The translations under genes and the position numbers were made by a program. The notes under the pieces were generated by a model that saw only the letters and a list, made by a program, of their open reading frames with translations, searched no databases and had not been told where the DNA came from. 64,000 nucleotides of DNA from Leucobacter sp. CX169 (GTDB lineage: Bacteria; Actinomycetota; Actinomycetes; Actinomycetales; Microbacteriaceae). Below, piece by piece: positions 39,532 to 48,460 of the stretch (its first letter is position 1; the number at the start of each line of letters is the position of its first letter). Where the stretch lies: NCBI RefSeq assembly GCF_017161405.1, contig NZ_CP071051.1, positions 1,426,001 through 1,490,000 on the forward strand. The letters run 5' to 3'.

Positions 39532-41795
39532 CTAGAACTGTCACCAGTTCCTGCATCAGACCCAGGCTTCATGCCCACCCTGTCGCGGCCCGACGTCGAC
39601 CTGCTTGAGGGGCTGACGACCGCGATTATCGTCGACCAAGAACGTATTGGCTCGAACCCGCGGTCGACTCTCGGAACAGTCACCGACGTCAACGCAATGC
39701 TCCGCATCATCTTTAGTCGTCTAGCGAAGCCGCCACTCGGGTCTGCCCAGGCCTATTCGTTCAATGTCCCCAGCGTGCGCGCCTCGGGGGCGATCACGGT
39801 CGACAAGGGCGAGGGAAAATCGCAGGCCGTCAAGACAACGTACAACCGCACCGGAGGCATGTGCCCGCGCTGTGAAGGCATGGGCTCGGTCACCGATTTC
39901 GACCTCACCGCGCTTTTCGACGACAGCAAGTCCCTCAGCGAGGGCGCGCTACGCATTCCCGGGTACAGCATGGATGGCTGGTACGGACGTATTTTCTCGG
40001 GATCAGGCTTTTTCCCGATGGACAGGCCCATTCGAGACTTCTCCAAGAAGCAGCTACACGACCTGCTCTACAAGGAGCCGTCCAAGATCAAGGTCGACGG
40101 AATCAACGTGACCTTCGAGGGCATCATCCCGAAGATGCAGAAGTCCATGCTGAGCAAGGACGTCGAGTCACTGCAACCGCACGTGCGCGCGTTCGTCGAG
40201 CGGGCAATCACCTTCACGACCTGCCCGGAGTGCGCCGGGACTCGACTCGCCGAGGCGACACGCAACTCCAAGATCGGGGAGGTCAGCATCGCTGACGCGT
40301 GCGCGATGCAGGTCAGCGACCTCGCGGGATGGATTCGCGGGCTCGATGAGCCGTCCGTCGCACCGCTACTTGAGGCACTGTCCGCGACCCTTGATTCGTT
40401 CGTAGAGATCGGCCTGGGCTACCTGAGCCTCGATCGCCCGTCGGGCACGCTGTCCGGGGGAGAAGCGCAGCGCACCAAGATGATCCGCCACCTGGGATCG
40501 TCGCTCACCGACGTGACGTACGTCTTTGACGAACCGACGATTGGTCTACACCCGCACGATATCTCGCGCATGAACGGCCTCCTCCTGCGGCTTCGTGACA
40601 AGGGCAATACGGTGATCGTCGTCGAGCACAAGCCCGAAGTGATCGTGATTGCGGATCATGTCGTCGACCTGGGGCCACGGGCCGGGACCGCCGGGGGAGA
40701 GATCGTTTACGAAGGAAGCGTCGATGGACTCCGCTCAAGCGGAACCCTCACCGGCCGCCATCTCGATGATCGAGCGACCCTCAAGACCGTGACCCGCACG
40801 CCAGTCGGTGCCCTGGAAGTCCGCGGCGCAGACACGCACAACCTCAAGGATGTGGACGTCGATATTCCACTCGGCATCCTGACCGTACTCACCGGCGTCG
40901 CGGGCTCGGGAAAGAGCTCATTGATCAATGGATCGATCGCCGGCCGAGACGATGTCGTGCTGATTGACCAGAGTGCGATCAAGGGCTCCCGGCGGAGCAA
41001 CCCGGCGACGTACACTGGCATGCTCGAGCCCATCCGCAAGGCCTTCGCAAAGGCAAATAGCGTGCGTCCGGCACTCTTTAGCGCGAACTCGGAGGGTGCG
41101 TGCCCGGCGTGTTCCGGCGCCGGCGTCATCTACACCGACCTCGCCATGATGGCCGGCGTCGCGTCGGTCTGCGAGGAGTGCGGCGGGAAGCGGTTCCAGG
41201 CCGAGGTGCTCGACTATCGGCTGGGGGAGCTCAACATCAGTGAGGTGCTGTCACTGTCTGTCGCAGACGCGGAGAAGTTTTTCGCTGAGGGGGAGTCGCG
41301 CATTCCCGCCGCCCACAAGGTCCTCGCCAGGCTCGCCGACGTCGGGCTCGGATATCTGACGATCGGGCAGCCGCTCACGACGTTGTCCGGCGGTGAACGT
41401 CAGCGTTTAAAGCTCGCGACCCACCTCGGTGAGGCCGGCGGGATCTTCGTGCTCGACGAGCCAACGACCGGCCTGCACCTCGCTGATGTCGAACAATTGC
41501 TCGGCGTGCTGGACCGCCTCGTGGAATCCGGCAAGAGCGTCATCGTCGTCGAACACCACCAGGCGGTCATGGCGCACGCCGACTGGATCATCGACCTGGG
41601 GCCGGGGGCCGGCCACGACGGCGGCAACATCGTGTTTTCTGGGACGCCACAGGAGCTCGTGCGCGAGCAGGAAACGCTGACGGCGCAACACCTCGCGGCG
41701 TACGTCGGCGCTGACGCACAGTAGCCCACCCGCAGGAACCCGCCGCTGCAACCGGAGCGGGCCGCTCCCCGGCAGAGGCGTCGCGAACTGTTCAT

Positions 41796-41839
41796 TTGCA
41801 ATCTGCATCCATGATTGTCAATATAGACACATGTCGATA
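41796..41839 (+). promoter_or_regulatory. Promoter and ArsR-type operator of the trxB-trxA-acr3-ars operon
   Basis: TTGCAA (41796-41801) and CAATAT (41819-41824) are spaced by 17 nt, predicting transcription from about the A of the trxB ATG at 41831. An 18-bp inverted repeat, TATAGACA-CA-TGTCGATA (41822-41839), overlaps the -10 and the start codon. The same operator type is found at 48072-48089. Confidence 0.6.
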
Positions 41840-42808
41840 CAAAATGTTGAACTCGTCATCGTTGGGTCCGGACCTGCCGGCTACACCGCTGCGGTGTATG
41901 CCGCCCGTGCAGGACTCGCTCCGGTCGTTCTCGCTGGATCAGTGACCGCCGGCGGTGCGTTGATGACGACCACGGAGGTGGAGAACTTCCCCGGTTTCGT
42001 CGACGGCGTGCAAGGACCGGACCTCATGGAATCGATGCACGCGCAGGCCGAGCGCTTCGGCGCACGAATCTTCTACGACGACGCTACGAGCCTTGAACTC
42101 AACGAGCCGGTGAAGACGATTCGCACCGGCGGCGGGGACGTGTTTCAAGCTCCTGCGGTCGTCCTCGCAATGGGCTCGGCCTATCGAAAGCTCGGGCTCC
42201 CCAATGAGGATCGACTGTCGGGTCATGGCGTTTCCTGGTGCGCAACCTGCGATGGCTTCTTCTTCCGTGACAAGCACGTCGCAGTCATCGGCGGTGGCGA
42301 CTCGGCGATGGAAGAGGCACTGTTCTTGACGCGCTTCGCCGCGAAGGTCACGCTCGTGCACCGGCGCGACGAGTTCCGTGCCTCGAAGATCATGGCCGAG
42401 CGAGTGCTCGCAGAACCCAAGATTGACGTCGCCTGGAATAGCGAAGTTGCCGCCATCATCGGTGAGGAATCAGTCACCGGCCTGAAGCTACGCGACACTG
42501 TTACCGGTGCAGATCGGACGCTCGAAGTCACTGGCCTATTCGTGGCAATTGGCCACGACCCCCGCTCTGAGCTTGTAGCCGAGCAAGTCGACATTGATCC
42601 GGATGGTTACGTTCTTGTCGCCCACCCCTCAACTCGCACCAACCTGCCCGGCGTGTTCGCTGCGGGTGACTTGGTAGACCACACCTACCGGCAGGCGATT
42701 ACCGCGGCGGGCACCGGTTGCGCCGCAGCGCAAGATGCGCAGCACTATCTCTCAAACCTCACGACGGCCGACCGTGCCGCGTCATTGATCTTGGAGGCCT
42801 CCGCATGA
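41831..42808 (+). CDS. trxB: Thioredoxin reductase
   Basis: A 325-residue NADPH-dependent thioredoxin reductase. FAD-binding [18 protein letters not shown] is at residues 12-29, the redox-active CATC is in [15 protein letters not shown]-binding [15 protein letters not shown] follows, and the C-terminal FAD motif is [15 protein letters not shown]. No ribosome-binding site precedes ATG and the -10 box lies about 7 nt before it, so it is probably leaderless. It is a local copy dedicated to the arsenic cluster, since it shares the operon with trxA and acr3. Confidence 0.95.
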   Translation: MSIQNVELVIVGSGPAGYTAAVYAARAGLAPVVLAGSVTAGGALMTTTEVENFPGFVDGVQGPDLMESMHAQAERFGARIFYDDATSLELNEPVKTIRTGGGDVFQAPAVVLAMGSAYRKLGLPNEDRLSGHGVSWCATCDGFFFRDKHVAVIGGGDSAMEEALFLTRFAAKVTLVHRRDEFRASKIMAERVLAEPKIDVAWNSEVAAIIGEESVTGLKLRDTVTGADRTLEVTGLFVAIGHDPRSELVAEQVDIDPDGYVLVAHPSTRTNLPGVFAAGDLVDHTYRQAITAAGTGCAAAQDAQHYLSNLTTADRAASLILEASA

Positions 42809-43128
42809 GCATCATCCACGTCACCGATGCCACATTCAGAAGGGAGGTGCTCGAGTCTGCGCTGCCCGTCATCGTAGACATTTGGGCCGCATGGTGCGGG
42901 CCCTGCAAAGCGATCGCCCCAATCCTGGATCAGCTGGCCGAGGAATACGCCGGCCGAATCAAGATCGTGAAGGTCGACGCCGACACGAACCCCGCGACAG
43001 TAACAGCGGCTGGCGTGAGCTCGATTCCGACACTCGGTTTCTATCGCGCTGGGGAGCGGGTCGACGTGCTGATTGGCGCGCATCCCAAGCCGGTTTACGC
43101 CGCCAAGATCGAGGAGCTGCTTTCGTGA
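42805..43128 (+). CDS. trxA: Thioredoxin
   Basis: A 107-residue thioredoxin with the WCGPC active site ([16 protein letters not shown]), the cis-Pro loop [12 protein letters not shown] and normal length. ATG 42805 overlaps the trxB stop and has TTGGAGG upstream. With TrxB it probably supplies electrons to ArsC-type arsenate reductase or repairs thiols damaged by arsenite. Its own stop overlaps the GTG of acr3. Confidence 0.94.
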   Translation: MSIIHVTDATFRREVLESALPVIVDIWAAWCGPCKAIAPILDQLAEEYAGRIKIVKVDADTNPATVTAAGVSSIPTLGFYRAGERVDVLIGAHPKPVYAAKIEELLS

Positions 43129-44225
43129 ACACGGCACTGAAATCCTCCCCGGTTCGGTTCGCCCCGAAGCGGATGTCCACGCTCGACAAATGGCTGCCCC
43201 TCTGGATCGGCCTCGCGATGGTCTCAGGGATCCTGCTGGGCCGCTTCGTGCCTGCGCTCTCCGGGATCCTCGCAAGTCTTGAGGTCGGTGGTATCTCGAT
43301 ACCGATCGGGCTCGGCCTGCTCGTCATGATGTACCCGGTCCTGGCAAAGGTCCGATATGACAAGGTCGCGGCCGTAACGGGAGACAAGCGCCTGCTTATC
43401 TCGTCATTGCTGCTGAACTGGGTGGCCGGCCCTGCAGTGATGTTCGCGCTCGCCTGGCTGTTCCTGCCAGATCTCCCCGAGTACCGTACCGGTCTCATCA
43501 TCGTGGGGCTCGCTCGCTGCATCGCGATGGTCGTCATCTGGAACGACCTCGCCTGCGGCGACCGTGAGGCGACAGCGGTGCTGATCGCGATCAACTCGGT
43601 GTTCCAGGTATTCGCGTTCGCGCTGCTCGGCTGGTTCTATCTCACGGTGCTTCCCGGCTGGCTCGGACTCGACACTCAAGGCCTCGAAGTGTCGGTCTGG
43701 CAAATCGCGCTCAACGTGCTGGTATTCCTTGGTGTGCCACTTGTCGCGGGTTTCGCCTCCCGCTGGATCGGCGAGAAGCGTAAGGGCCGCGACTGGTATG
43801 AGGGCACCTTCCTCCCGAAGATCGGCCCCTGGGCACTATACGGACTGCTCTTCACGATCGTGCTGCTGTTCGCCTTGCAGGGAAACGCAATCGTTGCGAA
43901 CCCTCTCGACGTCGCACGGATCGCGCTTCCGTTGCTGGTCTACTTCGCTCTGATGTGGTTCGCCGGTCTCCTCCTTGGGAAAGGCCTCGAACTCGGCTAT
44001 GCCCGTTCTACGGCACTTGCCTTCACCGCCGCCGGCAACAACTTTGAGCTGGCGATCGCGGTCGCCATCGGTACCTTCGGCGCGGCAAGTGGACAAGCTC
44101 TCGCCGGTGTTGTGGGGCCGCTGATTGAGGTACCGATCTTGGTGGGACTTGTCTACGTTTCACTCTGGGCAGCGCGTGCGTGGTTCCACACCGATCCGTA
44201 CGCCACTGAATCGAGGACATCATGA
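43125..44225 (+). CDS. acr3: Arsenite efflux permease, ACR3 family
   Basis: A 366-residue, ten-helix membrane permease of the ACR3/ArsB (BASS) superfamily that exports arsenite. The family-diagnostic segment GLARCIAMVVIWNDLACGD contains the conserved Cys needed for As(III) transport, and FTAAGNNFELAIAVAIG with a conserved Glu is also present. GTG 43125 overlaps the trxA stop, and its own stop overlaps the ATG of the arsR-arsC fusion. All genes from trxB to arsRC are translationally coupled. Confidence 0.95.
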   Translation: MNTALKSSPVRFAPKRMSTLDKWLPLWIGLAMVSGILLGRFVPALSGILASLEVGGISIPIGLGLLVMMYPVLAKVRYDKVAAVTGDKRLLISSLLLNWVAGPAVMFALAWLFLPDLPEYRTGLIIVGLARCIAMVVIWNDLACGDREATAVLIAINSVFQVFAFALLGWFYLTVLPGWLGLDTQGLEVSVWQIALNVLVFLGVPLVAGFASRWIGEKRKGRDWYEGTFLPKIGPWALYGLLFTIVLLFALQGNAIVANPLDVARIALPLLVYFALMWFAGLLLGKGLELGYARSTALAFTAAGNNFELAIAVAIGTFGAASGQALAGVVGPLIEVPILVGLVYVSLWAARAWFHTDPYATESRTS

Positions 44226-45226
44226 CGACACCGTTCGCTGAAACCGTTGAAGAAGTGTGCGCGCCAGCGGTCGAGCATGCGATGGGCCTCACCGCGGCAA
44301 CCGCTGTTGCCGGGACACTGAAGGCGATCGCTGACCCGTTGCGCTTGAGGATGCTCTCGGCCATCGCGACTGACCCTCGCGGCGAGTCGTGTGTCTGCGA
44401 CCTGGCCGAGCTCACCGACGTATCTCAACCGACCGTCTCCCACCACTTGAAAACACTCAGAGACGCCGGACTGCTGCTGTCCGAGCGGCGCGGAACCTGG
44501 GTGTGGTACCGGATCACGCCGGCGCGAAAGAGCGCGGTGACGTCGCTGCTCGATTCGTTTACGCCGGATGCGCCGCAGGTCGATGAGGAGGATCCTGCCG
44601 TCCGGGCAGAGGCGCTCCGCACGATGGACGCTCGAGTGACTCGTCTCGCCTCCGAGCTCGCAAACGAGCTCACTGGGCTTGGCCGCGATCTCGTTGTCGC
44701 GATCGTCCGCGAGTCGTACGCCGGACTTGTCCGCTCGGCCAAACTCACGCAGCACATGATCCCATTGACCGAACGGTTCGCGCGGCAGCGCCTGGCGGAC
44801 CTGGCTCGAGACCCTGCATCCTCCGTGCCGCAGGTGCTGTTTGTGTGTGTCGCGAATGCGGGTCGGTCGCAGCTCGCGGCCGCCCTCGTCAATCAGTACG
44901 CGAAGGGGAGAGTCGTCGCACGCTCGGCAGGATCCGCGCCGGCGGCCGACGTGCACCCGCACGTTCGTTCGCTCCTCGCCGAGATCGATAGTGGCAATCC
45001 CGCGGATGAAGCATTTCCAAAGCCACTCACCGATGATGCGGTCCGCGCGGCGGACGTCGTGATCACGATGGGATGTGGCGACGTGTGTCCGGTCATTCCG
45101 GGCGTGCGCTACGAAGACTGGGTCGTGGGAGATCCCGCGCTCGCCTCACGTGACGGCGCCGAAGCGATCCGCGACGACATCGCCGCCCGCGTGAAGCACC
45201 TTCTCACCACTCTGGCCATCGACTAA
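44222..45226 (+). CDS. ArsR-ArsC fusion: arsenic-responsive repressor joined to an arsenate reductase domain
   Basis: A 334-residue fusion. Residues 1-110 are an ArsR winged helix with the As(III)-binding CVCDL motif (ESCVCDLAELTDVSQPTVSHH). About 125-200 is a helical linker domain rich in Arg/Leu. Residues 205-334 are an LMW-phosphatase-type arsenate reductase with the P-loop FVCVANAGRS (Cys-X5-Arg) and GCGDVCPVIPGVRYEDW. The C-terminal half resembles arsenate-mycothiol transferases. The fusion would both sense arsenic and reduce arsenate. It is coupled to acr3 by an ATGA overlap. Confidence 0.9.
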   Translation: MTTPFAETVEEVCAPAVEHAMGLTAATAVAGTLKAIADPLRLRMLSAIATDPRGESCVCDLAELTDVSQPTVSHHLKTLRDAGLLLSERRGTWVWYRITPARKSAVTSLLDSFTPDAPQVDEEDPAVRAEALRTMDARVTRLASELANELTGLGRDLVVAIVRESYAGLVRSAKLTQHMIPLTERFARQRLADLARDPASSVPQVLFVCVANAGRSQLAAALVNQYAKGRVVARSAGSAPAADVHPHVRSLLAEIDSGNPADEAFPKPLTDDAVRAADVVITMGCGDVCPVIPGVRYEDWVVGDPALASRDGAEAIRDDIAARVKHLLTTLAID

Positions 45227-45241
45227 CAAGAGAGCCCCATT

Positions 45242-45649
45242 ATGACTACTTCCCAACCGTCCGTCCTGTTCGTCTGCGTCCACAATGCTGGTCGCTCCCA
45301 GATGGCCGCCGGGTATCTCCGGCACCTCGCCGGCGATGCCATTGAGGTTCGCTCCGCCGGGTCAATGCCCGCCGAACACATCAACCCCACCGCGGTTGAA
45401 GCGATGCTTGAGGAAGGCATCGACATCACGACCGAGCAGCCCAAGGTGCTGACGACCGAGGCAGTGCAAGCTTCAGACGTCGTCATCACGATGGGTTGCG
45501 GGGACGCCTGCCCGTTCTTCCCCGGGAAACGGTACGAGGACTGGGTACTCGAGGATCCTGCGGGCCAGGGGATCGAATCCGTACGCCCGATCCGCGACGA
45601 GATCAAGACGAGGATCGAAGCACTGATAACCTCATTGCTTCCTGAATGA
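45242..45649 (+). CDS. arsC: Arsenate reductase (arsenate-mycothiol transferase type)
   Basis: A 135-residue LMW-phosphatase-like ArsC. The catalytic P-loop is LFVCVHNAGRSQMAAGYL and the second half has the GCGDACPFFPGKRYEDWVLEDP segment shared with the C-terminus of the upstream fusion. ATG with AAGAGAG upstream, 15 nt after the fusion gene. A hairpin at 45656-45685 follows its stop. It is a second reductase, so the cluster has two ArsC domains. Confidence 0.93.
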   Translation: MTTSQPSVLFVCVHNAGRSQMAAGYLRHLAGDAIEVRSAGSMPAEHINPTAVEAMLEEGIDITTEQPKVLTTEAVQASDVVITMGCGDACPFFPGKRYEDWVLEDPAGQGIESVRPIRDEIKTRIEALITSLLPE

Positions 45650-46721
45650 CTAGACCGCTGGGCCGATGCGTTCCCCGGCCCAGCGCGCTCACCACATACT
45701 CCGCATCGTGGTGCACCCCTCGAATCGTGTTCGAGGAGAATGATCGCTGCAGTTCGAGACCGAGATACGCCAAGCGGGGATGAGTGGTTGAAATGCCATG
45801 GCGTTCAAGCGGGCGGCCAATGTCATCGAGAGCGCCCATCTGCTGCAGGTAGGGGAGGTGCGGCCGATAACCAGTGGCAAAGATCACCGTGTCCACCTGC
45901 TCGCGGCTGCCGTCCGCCCAGATCACCCCGTCAGGAGTGAACGCGGTAAACATCGCGAGATGGCTGAGCTCGTTCGAGTCCAATGCGGCACGGTACGTTC
46001 CCCGATCAATGACAGGTGTGCCGCGCAGCACTCGTTTCAGCAGGGCCTTCGGCAGCAGGTCAAACCGGAGTCCGAGCAGCCAGAAATGTAGGTCCCGACC
46101 AGCGATGACCTGCGGGAGAAACCGGAACTTGTCTCGTGTCGCGACAGTGACTCGAGAATGTTGTGTGAGTTCATGGCCGACCTGTACAGCCGAGTTGCCC
46201 GCGCCTACGACAATGACGCGCTGACCTGCAAAGGCCTCTGGAACCCGGTACTCGGAAACATGCAACATGCTGCCTTCGAACAACTCGCTTCCGGGAAGAG
46301 TCGGAATGGACGGGTTCGAGAAGGAGCCGCTGGCCGCGACGAGTGCGTCTCCAGCGATCGTGCTGCCATCCGTCAGCGTGACGGTGAACCCATCGGTATC
46401 CGCCGAGACTGTGGCGACACGGGAACCGGTTCGGATGTCGACATCGAGCCAAGACGCGTAATCCTTGAGGAACTCAACAACCTCGTCCCGACGGGGATAG
46501 CGAGTGGAATCGCCGGGAAAGGGGAACCCGGGAAACCCGCTGTATTGGGCGGGCGAGAACAACGTGAGCCCGTCATAGTAAGCCGGCCATGATCCGACCG
46601 GCGAAGCGCCGGCCTCGAGGACAACTGGCTCCCAACCCTGTTCACGACCGACGCGGGCAGCGCTGAGTCCGGACTGGCCGCCGCCAACGATGAGCAGGCG
46701 CCCCCGACTCAATTGCTGCAC
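45603..46721 (-). CDS. Flavin-dependent monooxygenase-like protein, ArsO type
   Basis: About 372 residues, a Rossmann-fold flavoprotein with FAD-binding IVGGGQSGLSAARV, the NADP-binding VIVVGAGNSAVQVGHEL and a FATGYRPHLPYL motif, as in flavin monooxygenases and the ArsO proteins of arsenic operons. Start is uncertain: GTG 46721 is chosen because it places the FAD motif close to the N-terminus; TTG 46712 overlaps the stop of the upstream gene; TTG 46754 is possible. The 3' end runs 47 bp into arsC on the other strand and crosses the arsC hairpin, so the stop may have shifted. Substrate unknown. Confidence 0.8.
   Translation of the reverse strand: MQQLSRGRLLIVGGGQSGLSAARVGREQGWEPVVLEAGASPVGSWPAYYDGLTLFSPAQYSGFPGFPFPGDSTRYPRRDEVVEFLKDYASWLDVDIRTGSRVATVSADTDGFTVTLTDGSTIAGDALVAASGSFSNPSIPTLPGSELFEGSMLHVSEYRVPEAFAGQRVIVVGAGNSAVQVGHELTQHSRVTVATRDKFRFLPQVIAGRDLHFWLLGLRFDLLPKALLKRVLRGTPVIDRGTYRAALDSNELSHLAMFTAFTPDGVIWADGSREQVDTVIFATGYRPHLPYLQQMGALDDIGRPLERHGISTTHPRLAYLGLELQRSFSSNTIRGVHHDAEYVVSALGRGTHRPSGLVIQEAMRLSVLRSSS
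45656..45685 (+). terminator. Hairpin after arsC, inside the end of the ArsO-like gene
   Basis: CGCTGGGCCG and CGGCCCAGCG form a perfect 10-bp stem with a 10-nt loop, 6 nt past the arsC stop. Confidence 0.5.
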
Positions 46722-48022
46722 GCGTTCGTCAGCACGGCGGGGGAGGGGGCGCAACAGGAATCCGCCGTGCTCGTGTTCTCCGGGGCATCAAACACGCCTG
46801 CGCCGCCACACACACCGGTGTCGGGGAGGACAAGGTCGACGCGCCGCGCCGCTTCATGGTCGCCGGCGAGCTCCGCCGCGACACTGCGTACTTGCTCAAA
46901 CCCGGTTAGCGCCAGGAACGTCGGTGCGCGTCCGTAGGATTTTGCTCCGACGATGAACAGTCCCGCCTCCGGGTGCGCGAGGTCGGCAGCTCCGGTCGCG
47001 CGAACCGAGCCGCAGGAGTGCAAGTTGGGGTCCACTTCTTCGGCAACCTTCGCGGGTGCCTCGAGCCGAAGGTCAAGTCCGAGTCGAACTTCGGACAGGA
47101 AGGAGAGATCCGGACGGAAACCGGTGAGGACGACGACCTGGTCTGCAGGGTCAAGCGTTCTGTCATCCTCGGCTACGAGAGTGGCTCGCGCATCGTCGAC
47201 GAGCACCGATTCGGTGCGGAATCCGGTGACGAGCGTCACCTGACCGGCGGTGACCGCTTGTTGCGCAAGCGCGCCAAGCGCACCGCGTTCGGGGAGTTCG
47301 TCCGCTGCCCCTCCGCCAAAGGTGTTGCCGACGACACCGCGCCGAAGCACCCAGCTCACGCGTGTGGACGGCTCCTGCTTCACCACACGGGCGAGCTGGG
47401 TGATCGCCGTCTTTGCCGATGCGCCATTTCCCACGACAACGACATGGCGCCCCGCAAGGGCCCGAACACGCTCCATCGTCGGGATCTGATAGCTGAGCAT
47501 GCCTCGTGCAGCGGCCTGCCGCTCACCGCGCGACGACAGGCCGTCCGCACCTGCGGGGCTTGGCGTGCCCCACGTCCCGGAGGCGTCGATAACTGAGCCT
47601 GCCTCGAGTCGCTCACCCGTTCCGTCGGCATGCTCAAGGTGAACGGTGAACGGCTGATCCGCACGGCCGGCATCTACCGAACGATCGCGTCCCTTCCGGC
47701 TAATACCCACCACGCGCGCGCCATAGTGCACGCGATCACCCAGCGCTGCAGCGAGCGGCGCCAGGTACTCGGAGATCCACTGCGCGCCCGTCGGGTAGCC
47801 CTCGGTCGGGGCTTTCCAACCAGACCGAGCCAAGAGGCGCTGGCTGGCAGCATCAATGAGCTCGGGCCACGGCGAGAAGAGACGCACATGGGCCCACTCC
47901 GACACCGCGAAGGCGGGCCCGCTCCCTGCCTCAAATACGAGCGGCTCGATCCCGCGCTCGAGAAGGTGTGCGGCGGCGGCCAGTCCCTGCGGTCCGGCAC
48001 CGATCACGACTACTGGGTGCAT
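46709..48022 (-). CDS. FAD/NAD(P)-dependent oxidoreductase with Cys-rich tail, ars-linked
   Basis: A 437-residue flavoprotein with VIGAGPQGLAAAAHLLERG at the N-terminus, VVVVGNGASAKTAITQL as the second nucleotide-binding site and LFIVGAKSYGRAPTFL near the end. The last 35 residues are a Cys-containing tail (DTGVCGGAGVF and ADSCCAPSP) that could bind arsenite or another metalloid. ATG 48022 has GGAG 6 nt upstream and is preferred over ATG 48034. It diverges from arsR across an ArsR-type operator and runs into the ArsO-like gene. The reaction is unknown. Confidence 0.82.
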   Translation of the reverse strand: MHPVVVIGAGPQGLAAAAHLLERGIEPLVFEAGSGPAFAVSEWAHVRLFSPWPELIDAASQRLLARSGWKAPTEGYPTGAQWISEYLAPLAAALGDRVHYGARVVGISRKGRDRSVDAGRADQPFTVHLEHADGTGERLEAGSVIDASGTWGTPSPAGADGLSSRGERQAAARGMLSYQIPTMERVRALAGRHVVVVGNGASAKTAITQLARVVKQEPSTRVSWVLRRGVVGNTFGGGAADELPERGALGALAQQAVTAGQVTLVTGFRTESVLVDDARATLVAEDDRTLDPADQVVVLTGFRPDLSFLSEVRLGLDLRLEAPAKVAEEVDPNLHSCGSVRATGAADLAHPEAGLFIVGAKSYGRAPTFLALTGFEQVRSVAAELAGDHEAARRVDLVLPDTGVCGGAGVFDAPENTSTADSCCAPSPAVLTNACSN

Positions 48023-48039
48023 CCCAATCTCCATCTATC

Positions 48040-48100
48040 GACGTTTATCAATGTGCCAATTCTGCCCATCGTATCGACAACTGTCAATATAGGGTGCAGA
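48040..48100. promoter_or_regulatory. Divergent promoter region with ArsR-type operator (48072-48089)
   Basis: TATCGACA-AC-TGTCAATA at 48072-48089 is an 18-bp inverted repeat (one arm mismatch), the same form as at 41822-41839. On the minus strand TTGACA (48087-48082) and CAGAAT (48064-48059) are spaced by 17 nt. On the plus strand CAATAT at 48085-48090 would place the start next to the arsR ATG. Confidence 0.65.
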
Positions 48101-48460
48101 ATGGAAGCCATGAGCCTCACGAGCACCGCCACCACAGACGCCGCGAATGCGAGCTGCTGCGCACCCCAGTTCGACCGGGTTGTCGACGATGCAACCGCAC
48201 ACCAGCTCGCAAAGGTATTCAAGGCGCTCGGCGACCCAACACGCGTGAAGCTACTTTCGTTGATCTCCGCGAGCGCCATGGGGGAGATGTGCGTCTGCGA
48301 TCTCACGGAACCAGTGGGCCTCTCGCAGCCAACGGTTTCTCACCACATGAAACAACTCGTGGAGGCAGGACTGGTTACGCGCGAACAGCGAGGTCGGTGG
48401 GCGTATTTTCGGCCAGTCGAGTCGGTGCTCGTGCAGGCGACGAGAGCACTCGTCGGTTAG
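48101..48460 (+). CDS. arsR: ArsR-family transcriptional repressor
   Basis: A 119-residue winged-helix repressor. The metal-binding helix has GEMCVCDLTEPVGLSQPTVSHHMKQL (the CVCDL arsenic motif) and an extra N-terminal SCCAPQF pair could add a third thiol ligand. ATG 48101 is chosen; ATG 48110 is the alternative, and the -10 about 10 nt upstream suggests a leaderless mRNA. It should repress both divergent units through the operator at 48072-48089 and release on arsenite. Confidence 0.92.
   Translation: MEAMSLTSTATTDAANASCCAPQFDRVVDDATAHQLAKVFKALGDPTRVKLLSLISASAMGEMCVCDLTEPVGLSQPTVSHHMKQLVEAGLVTREQRGRWAYFRPVESVLVQATRALVG

Larger units (their letters stand above)
38270..39563 (+). mobile_element. 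IS3-family insertion sequence, 1,294 bp, complete
   Basis: Bounded by perfect 25-bp terminal inverted repeats (38270-38294 and 39539-39563; ends GGGTCTGATGCAGG and its mirror) and flanked by a 3-bp target duplication AGG (38267-38269 and 39564-39566). It carries overlapping orfA and orfB encoding an IS3-type transposase with a DDE domain. Removing it together with one AGG restores the UvrA-like reading frame exactly, which confirms the boundaries. Confidence 0.95.
38031..41724 (+). pseudogene. UvrA-like ABC excinuclease paralogue, interrupted by an IS3-family element
   Basis: The two flanks of the IS (38031-38269 and 39567-41724) join in one frame into a 798-residue UvrA-like protein: first Walker [13 protein letters not shown], zinc-binding CPRCEGMG and CPECAG, LSGGEAQRTKM, FDEPTIGLHPHD, then a second module with GVAGSGKSSLIN, CPACSGAG/CEECGG, LSGGERQRLKLA and LDEPTTGLH. 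At about 800 residues it is shorter than repair UvrA (about 950) and resembles the UvrA paralogues linked to antibiotic or self-resistance. The insertion separates about 80 N-terminal residues, including the first Walker A, from the rest, so the gene is presumably inactive. A 3' fragment might start internally but would lack the first P-loop. Confidence 0.9.

Noticed and set aside
46709-46754. TTG 46754 as start of the ArsO-like gene
   Set aside because: It adds a non-conserved Arg/Pro-rich stretch and a long overlap with the upstream gene; GTG 46721 gives a normal FAD-motif position.
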